The translations under genes were made by a program, and so were the position numbers. Shown here piece by piece: positions 6,908 to 13,365 of a stretch of 13,365 nt of DNA. Numbering within the stretch: the stretch's first letter is position 1; every line of letters begins with the position of its first letter. The notes under the pieces are model-generated. The model worked only from the letters and a program-made list of their open reading frames with translations. It did not search any database and was not told the origin of the DNA. The stretch lies in NCBI GenBank assembly GCA_031266955.1, contig JAISAA010000173.1:1-13365 (forward strand), given 5' to 3'. This DNA comes from Oscillospiraceae bacterium (lineage in GTDB: Bacteria; Bacillota; Clostridia; Oscillospirales; Oscillospiraceae).

Positions 6908-7521
6908 CACAAGAACCACGGCTACCTGTCCGGCGACGATGCCCCCGAACGCCTCAAAGAACGGCTCGTGTCACGCGGCACCAATCTCTCCAAAATCGCG
7001 TTCGCGCCGGAGGGAAGTCTGCCGTAAATCGGGTTGGTGGAACTGGAAACGAAATACAGTCACCCCTGTGCATAATCGACACCCTGCAACACTTCGTTGG
7101 CAAATCCAGCGCAAGCGATATAACGGCAATTACTACGGCGTTGCAACCATTGCAAACTCTGGCTCGGCATTACAATACGGCGATCATTACCATTATGCAC
7201 ATCAGTAAACACGCGGTGCAAGGTAACGGCGGCGACAGCACGGGGTATGCCATCGGAAGCTACGAGTTGCGCGACGGTTTCCGCTGGGTCGGTGTGGACG
7301 AAAATATATCACAGCGGAATCATTATTCAACAAATCCAACGGAAGTCTGCAAAATCACGGGCACAAGCCCGAATACCACCGCTACTGCCAAAAAAGGAGT
7401 TGGGATCAAGGAGTTACCAGTCCGGGCGGCAATGATTCTCGATGCTACCCGGTCAGAATTCAAAAACTGCTCAGACCACAATAGAGCAAAAGGCGAAAAC
7501 GGCGTAAATACGCGGATTTGA
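6908..7521 (+). pseudogene. RepA-like (AAA_25) replication ATPase, broken remnant
   Basis: Two adjacent frames together read like the C-terminal half of the RepA/AAA_25 ATPases found in plasmids, phages and integrated elements. Frame one (6908 on) gives YLSGDDAPERLKERLVSRGT and LSKIAFAPEG, matching the block after the Walker A loop where these enzymes have a (T/S)-x-E/D-D segment and an Arg. It hits a TAA at 7025 and continues to about 7058. A shift near 7055-7073 then leads to SPLCIIDTLQHF, the hydrophobic Walker B strand with its Asp, and on to TIMHISK at the usual sensor position, ending at TGA 7519-7521. The Walker A part and the start are missing. With one stop, one frameshift and 5' truncation it is non-functional and marks a former mobile element. 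Family call is moderate; decay is clearly seen. Confidence 0.6.
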
Positions 7522-7537
7522 GAGGTATCTCCTGTGT

Positions 7538-7580
7538 CAGAACCCAGTAACCGCCCTCGCGCGGGGATTATTAGGTTCTG
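7538..7580 (-). other. Long imperfect hairpin downstream of the AAA-TOPRIM gene
   Basis: CAGAACC and GGTTCTG close a stem that continues inwards with further pairs (including TAATAATCC against GGTTA on the minus strand), about 18 positions with two mismatches and two G-U pairs around a 7-base GC-rich loop. It starts about 47 bases after the stop of the leftward gene. No T-run follows, so it is not a standard intrinsic terminator. It could protect the mRNA 3' end or be an element-edge structure. Confidence 0.4.
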
Positions 7581-7627
7581 AGAGGTGGGGTGTGTACGGA
7601 GAGGGTATTGCCCATCGCATCCGATTT

Positions 7628-9289
7628 TCAAGATACGGCTCGTGGGGAGAAGGGGTCAGGTTCTCCCGCTGTAGGAGTTTCCTCAGTAATGGATGGCGAT
7701 CTATATTTCACGATTGATTTTACAAATGTTCGAGCAGTTTCAAGATTTGCTTCGTTGCTAAGCTCTCCGCGTTCCAGAATGGCGTAAACCCATTCTTTCT
7801 TATCTTTGAAAATCGTTTTATCAAAACTTTCAATTTCGCCAACAGGAACGATAAACAATCCTGCCGCATTGAAAATATCATTAACGGCATTATATGCCGA
7901 AGGAGCTTCGCCTTCAAAAACGGAATAACCATTCTTCTTTATCACCTTGCGAATCTTTCCGTCGTTTGCATTTAAGCAAGCATAAACCTTATCCATATTT
8001 TCTGACACAGCAGACCAATCTATTCCGAAAGCAGAGGCGAGCGCTTTTAGCGTGGCACTATTGTCAATAATATCAAAGTCCGGAATGGCAACAACGGGAA
8101 CATCAAGTGCGCATAAGGCGGCAACAACATCTTTCATTCTGTCCTTTCCGCCGCAATGTGTGAACATTATGTCAGGAGCTGTTTTTCCGTTGATTTCAAA
8201 AATTGCATCAAGAATCGCACGATAAAATAGACAATCATAGTCGCTTTCACAAACAATAACCTTTTCGTGAAACAGCCCACTCAAAATATTTGTGTAGCGC
8301 AAAAGAGGATTGCTCCAAAGTTTTTTTATTTCATTGTTTTGAAGAACGCTCATTTGGTTTATGTTATTGTTCCTGTTAATTCTGATTACAGTCACATTTT
8401 CGTTATCAGCATCTAGTAACCCTTGCAAAAAGTCCTCGCTATGCGTAGATGTGAATAACTGCCGTTCGTTCGGATTGCTCTTTGCAAGCATTTTACCCAA
8501 TAGTCTTGCTTGTGGCGGGTGCAGAAAAGCCTCTGGTTCGTCAATCAGAGTAATTGTATGGTCAGATGTGAATATGTCGAGCAGAATGCTCGCAAAACTA
8601 CGCATACCATCGCCTTGTTCCTGAAGTTTGGGAAGCATTGCAACTCTATCGTAATAATCGTCCTGTTTAGCAATAGTAAATGCGGTCTTATCGGGGGATT
8701 GTCCTGTGTGGAGCGGAATAGTTTGCATTTCATTACGATTTACGATTAAGTCAACACCAAACGCCTGTCGAAAATAGTCTGATAACTTTTGCGCAATTGC
8801 CTCGCTTTTGTTCAGCTTGTATATTGGGTGTTTTTCAGGTTGGCTGCTCCTATTCAACGCATTAGAAGACATTAAACGAAACTCTGTGTTAAGCAGTTTT
8901 ACAAATAGCATATGCAACCCATTATATAAGGTTTGAGATTGCCAGAACTGCTGTAAGTTGTTTTTTGTAAAAGAATTTCCAGACTCGAATAGATTATAGT
9001 AGCCCTCCGCATTAACGGTAAAGCGTTCTTTGATAAATTCATCCGAGTCAATTGCCCCACAATAATCATATTCAGTATTTTTTATGACGATAGCAGGAAT
9101 TTGATTAGATTTAGACAGGCAACGCTCCATATCTTTCAGCACTTGACTCTTGCCGCTGTTGTTAGCACCTGTAAACACAACGATACTGCTATGTTTAAGA
9201 GGTAGTATCGTACCGTCATTGAATGTAATACTTTTAAGAAAGACTTGCGGTTTTTGTGGAGTTTGCACTCCCAATGCTTCTGTTTCCAT
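7628..9289 (-). CDS. OLD/PARIS-like AAA (ABC-type) ATPase with C-terminal TOPRIM nuclease domain
   Basis: A 553-residue protein in two parts. The ATPase has Walker A GANNSGKS (41-48), an ABC-signature-like GDGMRSF (227-233), Walker B ITLIDEPEAFLHP (246-258, D250/E251) and the H-loop TSTHS (280-284), the order seen in OLD, GajA and other SMC/ABC-like nucleases. After about residue 340 a TOPRIM fold follows: VIVCESDYD with the catalytic Glu348, HCGGKDRM (378-385), the metal-binding PDFDIID with D404/D406, and a later GEIESF (484-489). Known relatives are antiphage nucleases held in check by their ATPase; PARIS also occurs as an ATPase-TOPRIM fusion. Start: ATG with AAGGAG about 14 bases before it, a long spacing. 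The gene is 41 bases behind the restriction-modification gene on the same strand, with a hairpin in the gap. Exact subfamily is uncertain. Confidence 0.85.
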   Translation of the reverse strand: METEALGVQTPQKPQVFLKSITFNDGTILPLKHSSIVVFTGANNSGKSQVLKDMERCLSKSNQIPAIVIKNTEYDYCGAIDSDEFIKERFTVNAEGYYNLFESGNSFTKNNLQQFWQSQTLYNGLHMLFVKLLNTEFRLMSSNALNRSSQPEKHPIYKLNKSEAIAQKLSDYFRQAFGVDLIVNRNEMQTIPLHTGQSPDKTAFTIAKQDDYYDRVAMLPKLQEQGDGMRSFASILLDIFTSDHTITLIDEPEAFLHPPQARLLGKMLAKSNPNERQLFTSTHSEDFLQGLLDADNENVTVIRINRNNNINQMSVLQNNEIKKLWSNPLLRYTNILSGLFHEKVIVCESDYDCLFYRAILDAIFEINGKTAPDIMFTHCGGKDRMKDVVAALCALDVPVVAIPDFDIIDNSATLKALASAFGIDWSAVSENMDKVYACLNANDGKIRKVIKKNGYSVFEGEAPSAYNAVNDIFNAAGLFIVPVGEIESFDKTIFKDKKEWVYAILERGELSNEANLETARTFVKSIVKYRSPSITEETPTAGEPDPFSPRAVS

Positions 9290-9315
9290 ATCTGTTACGG
9301 CATCTCCTTAAGATG

Positions 9316-9346
9316 AAGCCTTTTCTTAATTCAGTCGAAAAGGCTT
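9316..9346 (-). other. Perfect 10-bp hairpin between restriction gene and AAA-TOPRIM gene
   Basis: AAGCCTTTTC (9316-9325) and GAAAAGGCTT (9337-9346) pair perfectly around an 11-base loop that contains the stop codon of the restriction-modification gene. On the transcript the stem is followed by CATCTTAAGGAG, so it sits directly upstream of the next gene's ribosome site without hiding it. No T-run follows. It may stabilise the upstream message or set the ratio of the two proteins. Confidence 0.5.
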
Positions 9347-12300
9347 TCCACAAGCGTATCTATTGCCTTTTCTATTTTTTCTATGTTCTTCTTCTCGTTG
9401 TAGGCGCGGTGGGATTTTATTGATGCCTGTGCAAGTTGAATATGTACCTTGTTTGAGTTACTGAACTTTGGTATCTTGATATTGCTCAGTATGTCCACGC
9501 CGCGTTGGGTGTCAATGGTGTAACTCTCAATAAGCTTCGTTATCACGGGACTGTTAATCACTGCACAGAGAAAATGCGCCTCTTGTTCGTTGTCAAATGA
9601 GCAAAATAAAACCTTTGAATCGGTAACAACCGTTTTCGCTCCAAGACCTGCTGTATCTATTGAAGAAACAACACAAGCGACCATTGCTCTGTTTTGCTCT
9701 CTCCATACAACGTGGTACGGCTGAAATGTATAGGGCCCCACGTTATCCAGTCTGTAAAACGGGTACAATTTTTCGTCAAAGAATTTTCCGCTTCTAATCC
9801 GCGTTTCTAAAAGTAAATCGTGAAAATACATAAGCCATTCCCACGTTTTAGGATGCCTGATTTTTAATTCTGATTCCGGTACGCCGCGATAAATGCCGTC
9901 CCCGTCAGAATAATGGGGTACAAGCATATAAAGGTAAGAATTTATCCCCCATTTATCAATATTGCGTCCGCCAATCATAGGATAGACAAACTCGCGCTCA
10001 ACTTTACCGCGATGCACCCCCAATGCTTTAGCTTCGGGTAATCGCGACCTTTCGATTAAATTCTCTATCGTCACTTCATTTTTGCCACTTGCTACAACAT
10101 CAAGTAAGTAAACGCCCTTTGCCCCGCACGGCTCAATTCCTTTTCTGCCTCTATAAGCGGATTGGCCTAAAAATTTATTTTTTTTTAATAAATCAGCTTT
10201 AGGCATTGTAAGCCAAGGACTGCGTTCATCATTGGCATTGACGGGTTTGGCACTTAATCTGTTCATTGAGAATTTTTCAATAGCGGTACGATAAGAAACG
10301 GTATATCTTATTGTACCGTTGCCGTTTGGCAAACACTCATAATAATCGTCCATCGGATATGTCATTTCGGTATTCTTTTTGAATTTAATGACAGAAGCCC
10401 TATTATTCGCAACACCGCGAAATGGTTGAATGCCAAGCATATCATATACTTCGGTAACAGCGAACGGTATTATTAATCCGTCACGGGTAATTCGGAATTT
10501 TCTAAATCCCTCGCCCCCCTTCGAGGCTTTCAAAAACGTCTGGGGTAAAACAAATACTAATTCCCCATCCGTTTTGCAATAATGGTCGATAGAAACATAA
10601 GTAACCGCCATAGCAAAATCATCGTGGGTGGTTATCTTATCGTATGCACTTTTTTCAAAAATCCCATAACTTAGCCATATATCAAGCGTTTGTTTCCTGT
10701 ATGTATCTGACATAGCCTTCCACGCAATCCACGGAGGATTTCCAACCACAACATCAAATCCGCTCCGTGAGAACAGAGGAGCGAAAGAGTTTTTAAGAAT
10801 TGTACCCCAGAAAGAATCTTCACTTGCCAAGTGCAGAACACATATTTTCTCATAAAATGACTTGGCAACAGCAATATTAGCTCCATCTAATGAAAGAATA
10901 TGATTATGAGTTAGATATTCGACAAACTCGTCGAATGTATAATGCTCAACGTGTGAACTGACCTCTTTCATGAAAGCATCGCTCTCAACACGATTCCGAA
11001 AAACAGGTATCTCAAACTCGCCCACAATCGTTGAAACCTTTATGGAATGTGATTCTTCGTTTTGCTTGGCGTGAACTGTAGGCACAAGAATGCTGTCACA
11101 CATATAGATTGGGATAGTAACCGCCTCGTCCATCAAAGATATATCACCCAACGCCAAGATGTAATTCGTTTTTGCAGTTATTACCGTTATCGGGTTAATG
11201 TCATAACCAACAATCTGGGAAGTAACCTTTTTGACAATTTCATTAACTGTCAGCATATTTCCATTCGCTCCAACAAACCTTTTGATAGCGTGTGTAACGA
11301 ATGAACCCGAGCCGCAGGCGGGGTCAAGTAGCGTCAAGTCTTTTTGTCCGGTATACGAGGCTTTATCTAAAACAAATTCCACAAGCCAGCCGGGGGTATA
11401 GTATTCTCCCAATAAATGCCGAACATCGCGAGGCATAAGACCATTATATACCTCTCTAAACACGTCCTCAACGATTTCCGGCTTAATTACGGATGCCGTC
11501 GCTTCTATAAGATCAATATTTATCAATGCGGTATTTATGACCGAAATATCGAAATTACGGGCATAAAGAAACCATTCAAAGAATTGTATCTCGAAAAAGT
11601 TTTGTATATTGTATTTCCCGGTAGATTTTCCAGAAAACAACTGTAGAACATCGCTCTGTTTGGAAACAGTTGCACGTTTATACGCAGGGTCATTTAAGCT
11701 GTTTAATAAATCGTGAATGATGATTTTCAGTATAATATTGTAATATGTCTGAACCGAGAATACAACACGGCGTATGTCAGGCTCAGTTTCAGCAAATGGG
11801 TACAACGACACCAATGACTGCCTAATCGAGGTAAAATCGGTTTCGATTTCTCCGTAAACATCACCAAATATGCGCTTCCACTCATTGTAAAGAGTGATAA
11901 CGCGAACATTATTATTCTCAATATTTTCACACAGGCAATTATGAATAGAAGATAGTGCATCTTTGCACTCCTCGGAGTCCGGTCCAAACAACTCTAAAAT
12001 GCTTGCTGATGAAAGACGCTTTCTTCCTGTAGACCTTAAATACAGAAAGAATTTTTTCATGCCGATTTCTAAATCGGTAACCACCTCTGTAACAAGCGTT
12101 ACTGGCTGATTTGCATTTATGCCCACGGGGAATGATTTTGTTTTTGCTTTATCAAATAAATTTGTAACTTGTGTCGAATGGATAAAACGAGCAAAAACAA
12201 ACGTAGCTCCATTGAATCCAACCCCAACTTTGCTTGTTAGGGTGTCGATGAATAATGCCGAGTCGCTGTGACTTTCTTCAAGTGAAAAATTGATAAGATA

Positions 12301-12588
12301 ATGCATTAAACCACGGTCTTTATGATCTCGTCCTAAGATAACCTCATTAAACCCCTTTTCAGAGCGCAAATCCACCGCAGGAGACTTGTACTCAATTATA
12401 ACATCAGAGTATATGCTGTCAGCCCTTCCGCCAAAAACAGAAGTTACCTCGTGTCCCGAATCAGTCAGATGTATTCCGAACGTATCGCAAGATTCTCTTA
12501 GAAAATGGTTGGTTTCAGCTCTCACATCCTCTTCGGTGTTAAATTTTTTTGCTAATGAACGATATTTATCTAAACTAATTGTTTGCAT
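9331..12588 (-). CDS. Single-chain (type IIG-like) restriction-modification enzyme, nuclease-methylase-specificity fusion
   Basis: A 1085-residue enzyme expected to methylate adenine in a specific DNA sequence and cut DNA lacking the mark. The N-terminus carries a PD-(D/E)XK nuclease: E25, D57 in GGRADSIY, and E66-Y-K68 in DVIIEYKSP. A helical linker runs to about 390. The gamma-type N6-adenine methylase follows: GEYYTP (394-399, motif X), LLDPACGSGSF (420-430, motif I, SAM binding), GYDINP (461-466), and catalytic NPPW (617-620, motif IV). The Eco57I-like remainder (YPMIGGRNIDKW, 869-880, then DSKVLFCSF) is a probable target-recognition domain. All three activities look intact. The ATG is one base after the stop of a frameshifted HTH gene; no strong ribosome site is seen, so coupling to that gene is likely. 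No separate methylase or specificity gene is present. Confidence 0.88.
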   Translation of the reverse strand: MQTISLDKYRSLAKKFNTEEDVRAETNHFLRESCDTFGIHLTDSGHEVTSVFGGRADSIYSDVIIEYKSPAVDLRSEKGFNEVILGRDHKDRGLMHYLINFSLEESHSDSALFIDTLTSKVGVGFNGATFVFARFIHSTQVTNLFDKAKTKSFPVGINANQPVTLVTEVVTDLEIGMKKFFLYLRSTGRKRLSSASILELFGPDSEECKDALSSIHNCLCENIENNNVRVITLYNEWKRIFGDVYGEIETDFTSIRQSLVSLYPFAETEPDIRRVVFSVQTYYNIILKIIIHDLLNSLNDPAYKRATVSKQSDVLQLFSGKSTGKYNIQNFFEIQFFEWFLYARNFDISVINTALINIDLIEATASVIKPEIVEDVFREVYNGLMPRDVRHLLGEYYTPGWLVEFVLDKASYTGQKDLTLLDPACGSGSFVTHAIKRFVGANGNMLTVNEIVKKVTSQIVGYDINPITVITAKTNYILALGDISLMDEAVTIPIYMCDSILVPTVHAKQNEESHSIKVSTIVGEFEIPVFRNRVESDAFMKEVSSHVEHYTFDEFVEYLTHNHILSLDGANIAVAKSFYEKICVLHLASEDSFWGTILKNSFAPLFSRSGFDVVVGNPPWIAWKAMSDTYRKQTLDIWLSYGIFEKSAYDKITTHDDFAMAVTYVSIDHYCKTDGELVFVLPQTFLKASKGGEGFRKFRITRDGLIIPFAVTEVYDMLGIQPFRGVANNRASVIKFKKNTEMTYPMDDYYECLPNGNGTIRYTVSYRTAIEKFSMNRLSAKPVNANDERSPWLTMPKADLLKKNKFLGQSAYRGRKGIEPCGAKGVYLLDVVASGKNEVTIENLIERSRLPEAKALGVHRGKVEREFVYPMIGGRNIDKWGINSYLYMLVPHYSDGDGIYRGVPESELKIRHPKTWEWLMYFHDLLLETRIRSGKFFDEKLYPFYRLDNVGPYTFQPYHVVWREQNRAMVACVVSSIDTAGLGAKTVVTDSKVLFCSFDNEQEAHFLCAVINSPVITKLIESYTIDTQRGVDILSNIKIPKFSNSNKVHIQLAQASIKSHRAYNEKKNIEKIEKAIDTLVESLFD

Positions 12589-12589
12589 A

Positions 12590-12806
12590 CTACTTCACAC
12601 CATCCTTGTTTTGGTTGGCTTCTTTCGCCGCTTTTGTCCATCTGTCAATCGGACGCAACGCATCTTTCGGAATAAGCCAGACCCTATGCCCCGCCCGCAT
12701 AGCATTTGCGATTTTTCCTCTTTTGCACATCGGCTGCACTTGACGCTCAGTTATTTTCCCCCCATTTCTCAGCAGCTTGTCCAGAGGTTATCCATTCCAG
12801 TTCCAT
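12590..12806 (-). pseudogene. Small excisionase/MerR-type helix-turn-helix protein, frameshifted
   Basis: The ATG at 12806 has GGAG 6 bases upstream and begins MELEWITSGQAAEKWG, typical of the small Clostridia HTH proteins that open with W-I-(T/S)-x-x-x-A-A-E-K-W-G. The frame ends at a TGA (12747-12749). In the next frame the expected continuation appears at once, ITERQVQPMCKRGKIANAM, then GHRVWLIPKDALRPIDRW and a TAG one base before the restriction gene. The break falls in a run of six G followed by four A (12754-12763), so one fewer base there would restore a protein of about 71 residues. It could be a recent mutation, a slippage switch or a sequencing error. In role it would bind DNA as a regulator or directionality factor. 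Confidence 0.7.
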
Positions 12807-12844
12807 AAGCGACTCCAATCTCTACTGCAACAGCATTTTCATAT

Positions 12845-12873
12845 ATTATAGCACGGATAGGTGAAGAAAGCAA
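12845..12873 (-). promoter_or_regulatory. Extended -10 promoter of the HTH/restriction/AAA-TOPRIM operon
   Basis: On the minus strand TGCTATAAT gives a perfect -10 TATAAT (12845-12850) with the extended TG, and TTGCTT (12868-12873) at 17 bases stands as a partial -35. The start would fall about 30 bases before the HTH ATG. It is the only strong promoter seen upstream of the three leftward genes, which are separated by only 1 and 41 bases, supporting one transcript. Confidence 0.7.
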
Positions 12874-13017
12874 GCGGTTTTGAAAAAATATTTTCGTCCG
12901 AAAGAAAAGTTGTAAATCACGCAAGCCTTTACAGCTCTTTACCGCTTCTTATATCTCTTTACGAAGCTCAGTCATCATTTTGGCGCCACACGCCGATTTT
13001 AGGCGCGTGAGTAGTTA
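12874..13017. other. Intergenic stretch between defence operon and terminator
   Basis: No gene or RNA is recognised. A short stem CGCC/GGCG (12991-12994 and 13002-13005) sits close to GGCGCC. Composition shifts here from the AT-rich island to the host-like right flank, so the right edge of the presumed insertion probably lies within it. Confidence 0.35.
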
Positions 13018-13066
13018 CAAAAAAACAAAGAGTAAACCCGCGCAAACGTAGTGTTTATGCGGGTTT
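13018..13066 (-). terminator. Intrinsic terminator of the DUF2798 gene
   Basis: AAACCCGC (13034-13041) pairs with GCGGGTTT (13059-13066), with an inner AAAC/GTTT extension (13044-13047 and 13053-13056). On the minus strand the stem is followed by a T-rich tract ending in seven Ts (complement of 13019-13025), though about 8 bases separate stem and T7. It is correctly placed after the leftward DUF2798 gene and would insulate it from the defence operon. Confidence 0.65.
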
Positions 13067-13134
13067 GCTCGCTCCCATTAAATTGTCCGGCTCAAAAACG
13101 CTGTTCAGATGTGGCGCGAAAAAATACTATTTTT

Positions 13135-13350
13135 TTATATGCCGAACTTTTTCATGATCTTCTGGATCAGCGGCGGCACGAAAAACGAAAACGGCAGCGA
13201 AACGACGAAGCCTATCCCCCATCCGGACAGCCAGGCCGGCGTAAACCCGGCGTTGAAGCCGACGTTGATAGCCGCCATCGCGAAGGACATACACAGCGAC
13301 ATTATCGCCGCCATGCATATCCCGAAAAAGAATATTTGGCGTATGCTCAA
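13135..13350 (-). CDS. DUF2798 family small two-helix membrane protein
   Basis: A 71-residue integral membrane protein with two predicted transmembrane helices, at about residues 6-30 (FFFGICMAAIMSLCMSFAMA) and 41-63 (LSGWGIGFVVSLPFSFFVPP). The pattern MS-x-x-MS, then N-x-G and a WL followed by a P-x-x-FFVPP end, fits DUF2798, a family of unknown function. The start is TTG at 13350, chosen because AGGAGG (13360-13365) lies 9 bases upstream; the first in-frame ATG would remove half of helix one. A terminator follows at 13018-13066. It appears complete and independent of the island to its left. Confidence 0.78.
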   Translation of the reverse strand: MSIRQIFFFGICMAAIMSLCMSFAMAAINVGFNAGFTPAWLSGWGIGFVVSLPFSFFVPPLIQKIMKKFGI

Positions 13351-13365
13351 AGCAGCACCCCTCCT

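Larger units (their letters stand above)
6900..12873. mobile_element. Probable decayed mobile element carrying a restriction/nuclease defence operon
   Basis: The block differs from both flanks by clearly higher AT content and A/T-ending codons. It contains the remnant of an element-type replication ATPase at one end and a frameshifted excisionase-type HTH gene at the other, with the restriction-modification and AAA-TOPRIM genes between. No integrase, transposase or clear attachment repeat is visible, so edges are approximate and the element type is not known. The flanking genes (promoter at 6653 and terminator at 13018) are GC-rich and look undisturbed. Confidence 0.45.

Noticed and set aside
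12807..12985. A minus-strand coding remnant upstream of the HTH gene, read through one TAA
   Set aside because: It has a stop, overlaps the promoter and resembles no protein family I know.
6690..13017. Direct repeats as attachment sites at the two edges of the AT-rich block
   Set aside because: Comparison of the two edge regions by eye found no convincing shared repeat, and no tRNA gene or integrase is present.
1..13365. CRISPR arrays, tRNA and rRNA genes
   Set aside because: No regularly spaced direct repeats and no cloverleaf or rRNA-like sequence was recognised.

Overview
The window reads as a chromosomal segment of an anaerobic, GC-rich Clostridia-type Bacillota. The evidence is a pyruvate:ferredoxin oxidoreductase tail, strong Shine-Dalgarno sites of the AGGAGG type, a Clostridia-style XRE regulator, and DUF3786 and DUF2798 proteins. 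This is inferred from gene content; no rRNA or other taxonomic marker is present.

Left part (1-6700), host-like and GC-rich: the 3' end of a pyruvate:ferredoxin oxidoreductase gene; an XRE/TPR-type regulator with a 12-bp palindrome just upstream; a convergent AlkZ-related (winged-helix, DNA glycosylase-like) protein; then about 460 bp without a gene, filled by a hairpin-rich repeat element with imperfect ~45-bp inverted termini. After that comes a leftward three-gene cluster read from a good promoter at 6653-6681: an uncharacterised glycoside-hydrolase-like protein, a CCA-adding tRNA nucleotidyltransferase (cca) and a DUF3786 protein. A further copy of the repeat terminus lies in frame inside cca.

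Middle and right (about 6900-12870), visibly more AT-rich: a probable decayed mobile element carrying a defence cargo. It has a broken RepA-like (AAA_25) replication ATPase, then a leftward operon read from an extended -10 promoter at 12845-12873: a frameshifted small excisionase-type HTH gene, a 1085-aa single-chain restriction-modification enzyme (PD-(D/E)XK nuclease, N6-adenine methylase and specificity domain), and a 553-aa OLD/PARIS-like AAA ATPase with a C-terminal TOPRIM nuclease domain. The last two genes form the most interesting unit: a restriction enzyme paired with a second, ATP-gated nuclease that could act as a backup or guard.

Right edge (13018-13365): a terminator and a small two-helix DUF2798 membrane protein mark the return to host-like sequence.
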